From Oreocharis arfaki (taxonomy: Eukaryota > Chordata > Aves > Passeriformes > Paramythiidae): DNA of 64,000 nt. The notes under the pieces were generated by a model, which searched no databases, had not been told where the DNA came from, and worked only from the letters and a program-made list of their open reading frames with translations. Shown here piece by piece: positions 52,819-64,000 of this stretch. The DNA lies in contig VZRR01012883.1 of the NCBI GenBank assembly GCA_013398015.1, positions 434,001 through 498,000 of the forward strand. Direction: 5' to 3'. The stretch's first letter is position 1. The number at the start of each line of letters is the position of its first letter. The translations under genes were made by a program, and so were the position numbers.

Positions 52819-53071
52819 CTTGTCTCCAGTGGGATGTTACTGTTGAGTAACCAGTTGTCCTGAGCATGGGCTGGCTCTTGAGTAGTGGCTGGTTGTTCTC
52901 CAGAAAGAGAGTGGTCCGTAGGAGCTGGGCTGGGGTTGCTGCGTGGAGTGAAGTTCCCTCTGTTCAGGGAATTGATGGAGGCTGCGTGATGCTGATTTGG
53001 GGTGTGAGCATGTGATATTGGAGGTGGTGGAGTTCGAAGTCTTGAATGATTTTGAAGATTTGGGGGATGAT
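52819..53071 (-). CDS. TENM4: TENM4 exon A: proline-rich cytoplasmic domain
   Basis: This 253-bp exon codes part of the N-terminal cytoplasmic domain. The acceptor reads TTATGTTTTAG and the donor ACAAG/GTAGGT. It starts with the last two bases of an Asp codon, has 83 full codons, and ends with the first two bases of an Arg codon. The peptide runs from DHPPNLQNHSRL through a polyproline stretch (RTPPPPI), a His/Asn-rich stretch (SHAHTPNQHHAAS), the motif INSLNRGNFTPRSNPSPAP, and ends at WLLNSNIPLET(R), a signature shared by vertebrate teneurins. PxxP stretches in teneurin tails are known to recruit SH3 adaptors; which adaptor binds here is inference. The closing Arg codon is completed by either exon B or exon C, since both start with one suitable purine. 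Compared with my memory of human TENM4, this copy differs at a few positions around the EQPATTQEP segment. Confidence 0.95.
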
Positions 53072-54011
53072 CTAAAACATAAGTAAAATACTTTTAAGGT
53101 TCATGATTTGAGTAGTTCCACACTGTGTTCATTTATGCGCAGACACTTCTAAAAAGGATGAAGGCTGGGGTGCCACATATCCTAAATGAAACTCAAAAGG
53201 GTAAAACAGCCTTGTTCCATATGTTCTAATGACACAGCTTTGATCCCTGAGCCAGCTAGAAAAATAGTTCAGTCTCATGCACAAAACTTATGAAAGTTTA
53301 AAGCACTGCAGAAAGGCTGTCCTGACAGCTAAGTTAACTCCGATGAACAACTGCAGGTTGCAAACTGCAATCTATCTGTGGCACTGATTTGTGATAAAGC
53401 ATGAAAAATACTACCACACTGGATAGATAACACGTTAGAGCCATTTTATGATGGATATACAGCTCCCAGAGAAGTTTGTTCTGCCTGTTTTGCCCAAGAA
53501 CTTTCAATAGTTAAGTCAACAAGAAGACTGAGAATACATTTAATCATAGACTCGGTTTAGGGAAAGCCATAAAAGCATGTCAGGGTTATACAGTTTAACA
53601 AAATCCAATAGTTTGTACTGTTAGAAATGTACTCAAGCTGAGTGAAAAACGCATGTGACATAAAAACTGAGGTGTCAGGAAAATGGAACAACATATGGTG
53701 AAGAAAGATGTAAAGATCAGTGATATGGCTACTTTGAGTAAAACTCTAAGTATTTCTTAGTCAAGAGACTGAGGAAGGAAGACTGAGGAAGACAAACACC
53801 TAGGAAATATGAACCCAGTGCTGTTTACAGCTGTATTTTAATTTTTTTTTAGCTAATTGTAAAGCATTTTTTCATTTTTTTTAGAAACGAAGAAAACTAA
53901 AGTATTTGATGGAAGTGGAGGGAGATCGACAATTCAGCACACTGCATATGAGAAACAGGAAACATACACCTCTCTGCTTTTAGTGGGTTCATGCTCAAAA
54001 GTCATTAATTC

Positions 54012-54189
54012 TGTGCACTGGAACAGGTTGCCCAGAGAGGTTGTGGAGTCTCCTTCACTGGAGATATCTGAGAACTGCCTGGACACAACCCTGTGCCATG
54101 TGCTCTCGGATGACCCTGCTGGAGCAGGACATTTGGACCGGATGACCCACTGCGGTCCCTTCCAACCTCACCCATTCCGTGATTCTGTA
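54012..54189 (+). mobile_element. CR1 3' end fragment, plus orientation
   Basis: Landmarks are TGCACTGGAACAGGTTGCCC, AGAGAGGTTGTGGAGTCTCC, TTCCAACCTCACCCATTCCG and the terminal TGATTCTGTAA. It is about 180 bp. Confidence 0.9.
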
Positions 54190-56169
54190 ATACACAATAC
54201 TTTTGTGATGCCTTATCTGAAAAGAATGTCTATCCTATCAATCTAATACTTACCAGACTTCTGTATCATGAGGAATTAACACCCATTTATTCTCTAATTA
54301 GAGACCTCAGAACTGAATAAACTGTATGGAGTCGTAAATTACGATGAATGGCATCAGACATTTAATGATACTTTTGAAATTTGGATTAGGACTTGGATTT
54401 AGGAGAGGAACAGAAAAAGCATTCACAGATAGTAGCTTCTCAGATAGTTAAACACATCAGATAAAACATGAAGATGTGTGAGACACAGCCATCCTTTCCC
54501 TCCTCACCCTGTATTGACTCACACTGCCTCATCACTAACTATGGCTGATTATACCAGAACCTCAGGGTGCTTGAGGTGGTCTAGCAAAAAAACAGGTGTT
54601 AAATACCAGGGTGCCATTATTCTGATTGAACATATGTTTACCTCTGGCTTTGTCATGCTAGACACGCAACCAGGGGTATGTATTCCATGAATGGTTTTAG
54701 GGTCCCAATCCATTTTACCCTACACCCCCAGAAAGGTCAGATACATACCTACTGGTCTCCCTATTTTATGTCAGTACAACAGAAAACAACAGGCTCGAAA
54801 AAAGAGGTCTATACTGGTCATCTACATTCAGACAGACAGAGTTTTCATGGGAAACTAAGGAACTATTCAGAAATCTGACTTGGCAAAGCTCAACCAAACT
54901 TTATAATGCCCTATAATGCAAATAATTCCAGTAATACTGGCCTCTGACTTGCATGTCAGCCAGCAGATGAAAGGGAAGAGCAATGAGCAATGGACTGTAC
55001 AGACAAGAAATATCAGAACTAAACCAGGTCTGACCTCAGCTTTGTAGCACCGTGTGAATCAAAGTGTCCAACCATTCTTGGACTGGGTATTACTGGGGCC
55101 TGTTGTTTGCCTGAAGTCCTGACCATTGAGGCAATAAAAACAACAGTGGAAGAATTTTACTCCTGGCTTAGTTAAATTAATGACTCTTTTCTTACTCAAT
55201 TGACAGGAATCAAGATAGGAACAGTGTACTAAAACCAAGCTGAGGGAGATGAACACAAATAGAGGGTTTCCAGATTTTAGGGCCGTCAGTCTATCACCAT
55301 TAATAAGAACTCAATTCAGCCCAGAGAAGACGACTTGTCTATTCAGGAGCAACATACCAGAGGTTTCCAAGACCAGCTATTCAAGTTTTCAGTACAGCTC
55401 ATGCCTGAGATGAATACTCTGTGCAATCTACAAATGGGCTAAATTGGTGGATCTTGAAATAAGCAACAGGCTTTCTGCGAACTTCTCCTGCTATTGGTTG
55501 ACTTTTCCTTCTGGAGGCACCATTTTCACATTGTGAGTCAGAGCCTGTTTTCAAAGATGTTATGTAAATTCCAATTTACACCATATTATTACAGACACAT
55601 TGCAGATGCTATTATGGATAATGCTTTCGAATCAAGTAAAAATGTGTTATTTTCGTTCTCTATTTTCATATCCTCTGTGATTTCTTTGCTAAGTAAAGAC
55701 AGCACATCTATCTTACTCTGGTCTGTGTGATTTTTCACAGGATTTTATAGCTTCTATTTCTTTTTTTCTGACATTTAGGTAGCTTTTCCTTCCAGAATGT
55801 TTTTTATTTCATTCATATACAAATTCTGAACACTCAAGTCATGTCTGAGCACTACTGAGTTTAATATACCTTGACTAGAATTAGTAATTATTTCCTTTGC
55901 CTTATGATTCTTCTTTTTTTTCTTTAGTGTCTTCTCAAATTAAGGAACCACAGAAATAAGGTGTAGACAAAAGCACAAGCTAGGAAATCTTTCTAATTTA
56001 AATTACTGCGACTGTGCAGGATTTTCTTGATGCAAAAAACCTGTTAAGGTTCTTACCCTCTGCTGTGACCAAAGCTCCTATGGGATTTGCAATGAATCAT
56101 GAAAGCCCACCAAAAAAATTCTTTCCTGATTTCCTAAAATTTCAACTGCCCCCTTATCTGAATACACTT

Positions 56170-56329
56170 GGGGAAGCTGCAGATGCCCCACTGCTGGAAA
56201 TGTTCAAGGCCAGGCTGGATGAGGCTTTGAGTAACCCAGTCTAGTAAAATGTGTCCCTGCCCATGGCAGGGGGTTGGAACTGAAGGGTCTTTAGGGTTCC
56301 CTCCAACCCAGACTTGCGATTCTAGGATT
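56170..56329 (+). mobile_element. CR1 3' end fragment, plus orientation
   Basis: Landmarks are TGGAAATGTTCAAGGCCAGG, CTGGATGAGGCTTTGAGTAA, GTGTCCCTGCCCATGGCAGG, TCCCTCCAACCCAGACTTGC and terminal GATTCTAGGATTA. It is about 160 bp. Confidence 0.9.
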
Positions 56330-57000
56330 ATTAACTAGACCCACAATGTTTGAGTGATATAAACTGTGTGGTTGTATTTCCCCAGAGGAAGAACTTAATG
56401 CTGGCTGCAATGGCTCTCTTATATCATGTATGTGCATAGATGTTACATAGTGGGAAGATGCTTGGATCATCCGCTGTCTATTATAGAGAATTGAATTTTT
56501 ACAGATCTCACCACGTAGGTGGGATACAGGGGAAGTCTAACACAGCTCTCTACATTTACCAGCAAGCCCTTACTGGGACAACAGCATCACAGGAATTCAG
56601 AAGACTTTATAGAGGAGCAGGACATCATGGCCAGTGCACAGATCATACAAGATACCCCAAGACGTTTCTTAACAAAATATAAGATGGCTAAATGTGAGTG
56701 TCTGCAAGTTATTTTCAACGTTTTCCTTCTTGCAATTTTCCTCTTTGGTTTCTAAAAAGACACAGACTATATAATTCCCTCTCTACTTGTTGTTAGAATG
56801 AAAAACCTGACGTAAGCTACTCAGAACGATCAGCTGACCTAACAAAACACCAAGGAATAAAACAAACACCATGTAAAACACCTCTCTCCCATCCATCCAA
56901 ATTTCTAATAGTCTCACAGTCAAGCAAAACAGTTTAAGGGTTGATTTTTGCCTTGAAAGGAGAACAGAAGAGACCTGTCAATAGCAAAGGAGTCTTAGAC

Positions 57001-57030
57001 ACCAGTCCCAGTCTTAGACACCAGGTGCCA
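57001..57030. repeat. Short tandem duplication
   Basis: The segment AGTCTTAGACACCAG occurs twice in immediate succession, about 19 bp apart (near 56991 and 57010). It is small and probably neutral. Confidence 0.6.
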
Positions 57031-60000
57031 ATGAAAGAGCATCCCAGAGACAAAGTTCAATATTTCTAGAAGATAGGCGGGCAACTGTGGAAGTCTAAAT
57101 AGCCTAGACCTTAAAGAGCACCCTATAAGCCTCATTTACTCTGATGGGTATCCAAAGTGTATCTAACATGTCAGTATTCAAATGTAAGGAAACTTCGGAA
57201 ATCTGAATGCAAAAAACACTGACAGAAATCAAGCTGCTTTTGTGTTTGGCTTTTTTACTTGTTATCTAACATTAAAATGTCGTTGACAAACCCTGGCTTC
57301 GTAACCACAGACAAAGCAGAGCTGAAAGATAATACAGTTAATGAAACTTGTACTTGGTACATATTAGAGAGTCTTGACAGAATGCTGCGAATGAAGAGAT
57401 GAATAAATTTGAACCATAAAAAATTACCGATGAGGAGCTAATATGACAAAATTTCAATAAAAGGTCTGAACCACATGTTCCTTTTCTCTCCCTTAATCTT
57501 TAATGAGTAGTACTGTTTTGAAATTAGTCTATGTAACAATTACACTTTCTGATTCATTAGGTTTTGGGATTGTGTTCAGGGCAAATGAGCTAACCTCTGA
57601 GTGAAAAATACATTCTCATTTTTTTCCCAGCTTCTCCTGCTCCTCCACACATTTGTCATTTGTATGTCTGCTCACATTCAGACAGACTGATGCCTAACTG
57701 GTGTCTGGATTAGGTACAGGAAATATTTCTCTTTGCTCACTGTATATATTGCCAGGTGGAATGAATCACTCAGTGCTCCCTCGAACTTCAGCTCCACAGT
57801 AGCTGTGATGACAAACTTGGTAGTGTGACTTTGGGTAATCGTGCTTGTACCCACTCAGAAAGAAATACACCCCCAGCCCCCACCCTGCCACCCCTCACAG
57901 AGGAAACAATCTTTTTTAAAACAATGAACACTGCATTCAACTTGAAGAGCCTTGCTTCAGCTACAGGACCCACTTCAATCTGCAGCAGATGTACACTCAC
58001 ACCACTTGTACCAGCCAGCTGAAATCACCTTCACAGGGCTCCCCATCCTGTTGAGTGCCACCGGGTATGGGAGCTGGGGTTCTTCTCTCATTGATCTGAT
58101 GAGACACCTAAGGTCAGGTGGACTAGGAAAGATTGAACTGAGTCTTTTCCACCACCTTTGTAGGGGGCACAGGGAGTCTGCTATTAAAAGTGAGACTGTT
58201 TGCCAGAAACAGGTTCCCTATCAGACACATGACAAGCCAATGATGGTGTCTGCAAGATGGAAAGCAAGCAGAATATTTAACCCCCAATTTGGCAGATAAT
58301 GGAAAAATGCTAGGAGGAAAATCAAAATGGGAGGAGCTGCCTGCTTGGAGGATACTTTAGTGGCTTTTGGTGACAGCCAGGATGAACTGCAGACTTAGTT
58401 TTTCTTCTATTTGTAGACAATCCAGATGAACGTGCAACATCCAGACTGAGCTGAAGCAACACGCAAAGGTACCTCTTTTGTACCAAGCAGGTCCATCCCA
58501 GGGCTGGCACAAACATTCTGTAACCTAGAGGAGAATTTCCTATTTCAAGGGATGTGTGACAACACTCTCTGTCATCACGAGACAGTGCAACAAGAAAGCC
58601 ACCACACAGGAGGGTAAGAAGAGGTAGAGTGAAATAGGTCACTTAGTAGTCAGATGATTTATCTGAGCAGAGATGACTGTTTTCCTTCACTAACACTTAA
58701 AAACTAGAATCACTGTTACAACTCAAGTGACTGAATCTCTCCTTAAGAAGTATATCCACTGAATTTGACTTAAGACTAGCTTTTCCTACTACGAAGTGGA
58801 GTGTTTGCAACATACCGTGAAATACATCTTTTCTGCAGCAACATCTTGTGCCCTCAGTTTTCAAAATGCTAAGTCACAAAATGACACTGAAACATAAAAG
58901 GAAAGCAAAGTGCTGATGTATAATCTCCATCAAGTAACCAAACAACAATAGGAAAGCCACCTTGATGTTTTTTTCTCTTTTAAGTAACAGAATAATAGGG
59001 AGATGCTGTTCTATTAAGGACTCTCACCAGAGAAAAGCAGAGTCCTCATCATGCAGTTAGAATCATCAGTGTCTCTGTACTGGCTCTAGAGAGTATTCTG
59101 GTTCAGAGTCTTTTTTAAGCTGAATTCCTTGAGTTGCAATCTTCACAGCCTTGTATCTCACCCGTACTTCATAATGCCATGTGCATAAACATGCAGCCAA
59201 CTGTGGATGACTAAAGCCTAAAGAAAAGCCTTCCTATGCGCACCTGTACACCAAATTTGGTGCAGTCTTTTGTTCAGAAAAATCCACAAGCATTGGAAAC
59301 TACTCACTACAGGAACATCAGCTAAACAGATGTAAATAGTTTTGAGTATCCCTCCAAATGTGCAGCTTGGACATTGAATTTGCAATAGCAAGTGCTACAA
59401 TGAGTGAGCACCAAAAAAAGCTGCACAGTATAAAGCCTGCAGTGTATTTTCATGACAACACTACTCAGTGTCCCTGTGAATGTCTCCAGACACTGTCCAT
59501 AGCTGTTTTAGATATTGCTAGTGAAGCTATGCATATCAGGACCAATGCAGAAAGACTCTGTAACTACCAGAATCTAAACCTGACTTGCAGCAGTATACGA
59601 TGTGTAAAAGAGGCAATCATTCTTCATCTCACTAACTGACCGTAACAAGTAGCAAGTGGAAATGGGGGACCTCAAAATCAGGCAGTAGATAAAATGGCAC
59701 CTTGTTACAGACTGACAAGACCAGACTTTATAAACTCATTAAAGACTTCATTCTGAAACATTACCAGGTCATACCTACACTTAAGAAACTTCATTTGTTT
59801 AAATCAATTACATCAAAAATCAGGCCCACTTAGATACTATCTGTGTACGTGTAAAATGAGTTGAAGCTCCTCTCCAGCTACACAGATAAATGGTTCATTG
59901 GCTTTACTGTTTATAGAAAACCATGGGTGCACCAAATCAAGTCCAAACAAGCCATCTCCTCTGTATTTTGTTCATCAAATGTGTATATTACATGCAAACT

Positions 60001-61588
60001 TGTCTCTCAAGTGCCCAAGTGCCTTTGCAAAAGCAAGATATTGACTTCTGGGTTTGAAATCAATTTTTTGTTTGATGCTGGGCTGTCAAGCTTTGCCTGT
60101 ACACAGTCAGCAAGAGCTCTGGGTGGTTGTTTTTTCATCAGTATGCATCTGATTGAATTGAATGCCCTACAAGTAATGGTTTTTAAAAGGTCCAGGTCAC
60201 CATCAAAGGATGATATGCAGACTTTTAACTCATGGTGTTCATTACTCAATAAAAGGGAGTCACAATCTAACAAAATCAAGGCAGAGTATTACCATTTAGC
60301 CTCTGACAGTTTATGAAGAATCATTGTCTTTGGCACACAGCAAAGCGGAAAAAACCCAGAGTATCTGGCAGAGTGTAAATTTAAAAACATATTTAAGTTG
60401 TGAAATAATTTGTGGGAAACATAGGAAAGTAGCTTCTACAGTGCCCAACTAAGCAAATTTTCCTGCAGCCCTGGAGACTCTGAATTTTCTGCTGGACTTA
60501 CTGAAAAGGAACATCTTTAACCACCCTGATACCACACACTGGAGGCAATAGTAGCCTTTGAAGTCTCAAGCTGTGGAACTGCTGGCCTTTCTGGTCAAAG
60601 CATATAAACAAACAAATAAACAATGCTTCATTAGAGCTCCTTTCCTCTCAGAAATGCCCCAAACATGAAAACTGACTGTAAGCCTCATCGCTCTGGTGAG
60701 ATGATGCAGTCAACCACACTGTGCTCTCAGCCCCTTAGGTCTGGGTTCTCAGGTTCGGAAACCCATAATTGCTACTCTCCTGATTATCACGAGGATGCTC
60801 AAATGAGTTTGCTGTGCCATTCTGACAGCACTGATGGCTCCTGCAAGCTCCCTTCCAGCCAAATGACTGAGGATAACCCACTTCCACTGCATCTTAACAG
60901 GGTGCAGCACCTTAATGTGAGGCAAGAAAATCCATTGGCCTGGAGCAAAGGATGGTGCATCTGTGTTTTGATTTTAAGTTGCTACAAATTACACTAATTG
61001 AATGTTTCTACACGCCTGTGTCTAAAACTTCAAAACCCACCTCCTGAAGAACTGGGCGCCTGCAGCTTTTTCTTTTCTAGGTAAGAGAGGTAGGAAGTCA
61101 GTACTTTTGAAGCTATGTGCCTTTTTTTAAGTGTCAGAAAGGTGTATTCAATTCCCCATGTTTTCCATACTGCAAAGTATGCTATATGAACCCTAAAACT
61201 CATTTGTAGTCACCCATGATATCCCAGTAGCTGTGGTTTAGATAGCGCCTATGTCACTTAGACGATTACAAGTCTCCTGTCCAAAGCATACAACTTGCAA
61301 TGACTCGGCAAAAGCAGATGGGTGCCATCTCTCATGCATTAAACACCTGGAAAAATGGAAAAAACCCTGATTTGCTGCCCCCTCCGCTGCACATTTAAGA
61401 AACACAACTGTTATCACACCTAAGACTGTTCTTCTTAAAAGAAGTGTAGTGCATTTCTCTGATGTCTGCAATTTATTGACTTGAGGCCCCAAGGAACTCT
61501 GATACAGAGAGAGTTTTGCTCATTTCCCTGCATACAGTCTCTCCTGTGTCTGTTTTGTGTTCCCTTCATACAGTAACATATGGAGACA

Positions 61589-61609
61589 AATATATATATA
61601 TATATATAC
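61589..61609. repeat. AT dinucleotide microsatellite
   Basis: About ten uninterrupted TA units end in TACATATG. It is a likely length-variable marker. The open frame running through it on the plus strand reads IYIYI and is not a gene. Confidence 0.9.
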
Positions 61610-64000
61610 ATATGAAACAGATAACCACACAGTTCACCCTTGTCCAAACCAGACATGATTACCTGTATAGTTACACAGGCAAATTTCTGAATTGTTGGTG
61701 TAAAGCAGTTCCTGAAACTAAAGTACATCAGCAAAAGGTGCCTCTGGCTGCTGCAATAGCAAATAAACTCAGGATTTTGCCAGCACAGCTCTCAGATATT
61801 GTTGGCTTTTTGTTTTTTCATATACCTCTATTAGAAAAAGCTTTGAAATATATACCTGATCTTTGTCTGTTTCTCCCTAAAAATAAAATGAACAAACAGT
61901 CTCTATTTTGCTTACGCCCTTCAAAAATCTTATCTAAACTGCTGCACTGTTGTGACTTAGCTGTACACAAACAGACAGGACTGACAGATCCCCAGCTCCA
62001 CCAGCAAAGCTGACTATTTATAGCAGCTGAGGAAATAGTCTGGTTTATGTATTTTTTACAATGTTGTTAGCCATGACAATCCAGAGCCCATCCTTTTGCA
62101 AATATGAAGCACACAAGTTCCGTGCAGTTCGACCATGTGTCAGGACCAGGTACGTGCCCTTAGCCGTCAGGGTGAAAGATCAATATCCTGCAAAAAAATT
62201 TTAAAAATCTGCTGTATTCAATGTTAACTTGCAAGCTGTGGGTCTGGATTCCAACCTCAAAGGGCACGTAGATCCCAGAGCCACCAGGGAGCTGCACGGC
62301 ACAAACATCTGAGGTAGGGTTTTGTCCCTTTCTTTTTCATTTATGTGTGACCCAGGCTTGTGAATGAGTAAGTCTCTGGAAACACACAATTCCATTATTT
62401 CACAGCAAAGTGCTTATGGAATGTGACATGATGTGGTCCAGCACAATGCCAACAAGCACTAATGATTTTAATTATTTACTCTGGAGAAAGAAATGGGGAG
62501 ATTTCATGTTGGCAGCAACTGAAATAAATGAATTCAAATCTTTGCTGGCAAATAGAGATTTTTTTCATGACTTTGGATCAGCTTCTGTGCATGCTGCCCC
62601 CCAGGTGCCACCAAACAGAGGAATTGCACAGTACAGAACTAGTTCTCCAGTTTTTCCTTTGTTACCCACTCCTTGCCCCCATCCTCCTTTTAATTTTTTT
62701 CCCTGCCTTTAAAGTTTTAACAAAGCCAATTCCGTTAAACACCTCCAAAGCACAACATAAACTGGTGACACTCCATCTGACAGCTGTGACGGACATGATG
62801 TCTGTCACAGTGATTGATACCTACATCCCCCGCCCCATCCACAGCATACACAAAGCTGACTGACTTCCTTTGATGAAAACCATGGGTACAGCTGAGTTAA
62901 AATCTCTCTGCACAGGTGGAAAACCTTATTCCCTTTGGCACAGGAATCTTATTTGTGAGGGCTGGGCTCCATGACCTTTCCTTTCAGGTTCTATTTGACA
63001 TTCTTGGAAGCACTATGGCAGACTGCTGCACTCCAAATAATTCTGAAACAGACATAAAACTTTCATATTTTTATTAACACTTGAGGAGGCCACTAAAAGA
63101 AAATCAAAACTATGAATCTGTCAAGACACCCCTCAGCAATGCTGTACTTTGTTCACAAAAGCACCATGATGGAATGGCAATGTAGCTTCTCCAGTGTGTA
63201 TGTTTTTCTGACTATTCATAATGCCTCCACCCCTAAAATCTCAGTACTAATTGATACAGGCCTTTTGGCAACACATGTCTGAGAGGAAATATTCATGATG
63301 AGTCTCATTTATCACTTTCTTTTTTTTTTACTTCTACATTTTATGTCATAAACCTGTAGCACTTAAAATACATCAACAAAACTACAAATACACAACACCT
63401 AAATATTAATAGATCATAAAGACATTTATTTATACTCTGATGTTATTTTTTCACTCTCTTATTCTGAATGTATCTTTTTATGTCTCTCTGCCTTGCTACA
63501 GCTAGACAAACGTGTACAAATGTATACTGTGCTACAGAGACAGAAAAAACAGGTTATAGTTAAAAGATTTTGATCTTTTCTTAATTCCTCCTCTTAACTT
63601 TTTTGTTTCCCTTCCAGGAGCTATTGCCTTTACTGGCAGTGATGACTGCTGCCCTTCAACTTTCATCTTGGAAAACAGGCTAATTTAAAATGAATAAACG
63701 AAAAGGCTTCTGGTAGAACAAAAAGACTGCGCTAGCTTTTCTGAAAAAAAAAGAAGTATCAAAATGATTATTTATAATCCTAGTGCTTATTGTGGTTTTC
63801 CTTCAGTGCAAGAGAAACAGAGAAAACCCACGGTATCAGGCTATACAGCAGCTGTTGTCACGTGCGCAAGGCAGACAAGGTTTGAGAGAGGCAGATCTAT
63901 TTCTGCAAGTCATTGTCCATTGACACAAGCCTACAAACTGCCCATGTGTGAAACTGCCACTGGATTATTACTGGTATCTATGCATATGCCAAGAGAGAGA

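Larger units (their letters stand above)
1..64000 (-). other. TENM4: TENM4 (teneurin-4) gene, internal part; both ends lie outside the window
   Basis: Teneurin-4 is a very large type II single-pass membrane protein acting in neural cell adhesion, synaptic partner matching and oligodendrocyte and axon development. It binds latrophilins and other teneurins. Seen here: six minus-strand exons whose conceptual translations join without frame conflict into 395 codons, from the proline-rich cytoplasmic tail through the transmembrane helix to the ectodomain stalk. Every exon is bounded by AG and GT. The full-length family protein is about 2,700-2,800 residues, so this is roughly one seventh. Missing are the N-terminal cytoplasmic exons (beyond 64000) and the EGF, NHL and YD-repeat exons (below position 1, or not detected). 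Paralogue choice: the linker segment ITEDTASSWPVP in exon D and the LQDNLIEMDIL exon match TENM4 as remembered, not TENM1, TENM2 or TENM3. No promoter, start codon or polyadenylation site of the gene is in view. Confidence 0.95.
53072..64000 (-). other. TENM4: TENM4 intron upstream of exon A (incomplete)
   Basis: The preceding exon should end in G to complete the Asp codon of exon A, and should code the conserved serine-rich NSALTLTD-type region. I did not find it in this 10.9 kb. There are two short CR1 pieces in plus orientation (54012-54189 and 56170-56329) and an AT microsatellite (61589-61609). The rest is unremarkable intron. Confidence 0.75.

Noticed and set aside
59861..60316. 151-codon open frame on the plus strand
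   Set aside because: There is no recognised motif, composition is ordinary intron, and it has no supporting context.
61516..62013. 165-codon open frame on the plus strand
   Set aside because: It runs through an AT microsatellite (IYIYI), has no recognisable domain and no splice or promoter context, and lies antisense in a TENM4 intron. It is most likely a chance open frame.
1..64000. miR-708 hairpin, which lies in an intron of mammalian TENM4
   Set aside because: I looked for the mature sequence and its reverse complement by eye and did not see it. It probably lies in an earlier intron outside this window.
1..64000. A novel multi-gene system, CRISPR array or bacterial-type operon
   Set aside because: The window is avian intron and exon sequence of one known gene. 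No clustered genes, regularly spaced repeats or prokaryotic signals are present.

Overview
This window is vertebrate nuclear DNA, almost certainly from a bird. It is AT-rich and intron-dominated, with CR1 retrotransposon 3' ends carrying avian diagnostic features (ATTCTATGATTCTA-type tails) and bird-type endogenous retrovirus LTRs. One of these LTRs resembles a family I associate with neoavian birds rather than galliforms.

The only protein-coding gene I can support is TENM4 (teneurin-4, ODZ4), on the minus strand, in its 5' half. Six exons are readable with consensus splice sites and mutually compatible phases. In transcript order they are: A 53071-52819 (proline-rich cytoplasmic domain), B 47885-47787 (99-bp in-frame exon, probably alternative), C 45725-45490 (end of cytoplasmic domain plus the single transmembrane helix), D 22802-22632 (juxtamembrane ectodomain), E 17844-17630 and F 12168-11958 (ectodomain stalk before the EGF repeats). 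They total 1185 bp, or 395 codons. The start codon and first exons lie beyond 64000. The EGF, NHL, YD-repeat and C-terminal exons lie below position 1, or at least were not found in 1-11957. The paralogue call rests on the linker in exon D and on exon B, both of which match TENM4 and not TENM1-3 as I remember them.

The rest is intron: 11.9 kb below F, 5.5 kb F-E, 4.8 kb E-D, 22.7 kb D-C, 2.1 kb C-B, 4.9 kb B-A, and 10.9 kb or more above A. The introns hold eight clear CR1 pieces in both orientations and a long degraded CR1 with a relic of the reverse-transcriptase region. They also hold a solo LTR with flanking 4-bp duplications, a truncated second LTR, microsatellites and a short perfect hairpin. 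None of the other open reading frames resembles a protein I know.

I found no undescribed multi-gene system. The observations most worth checking are regulatory. The 33-residue exon B has three UGCAUG (RBFOX-type) motifs on the transcribed strand within about 350 bases, a weak polypyrimidine tract and an upstream GU/UA repeat. A block of five TAATTA hexamers in 239 bp lies about 1.6 kb downstream of the transmembrane exon.
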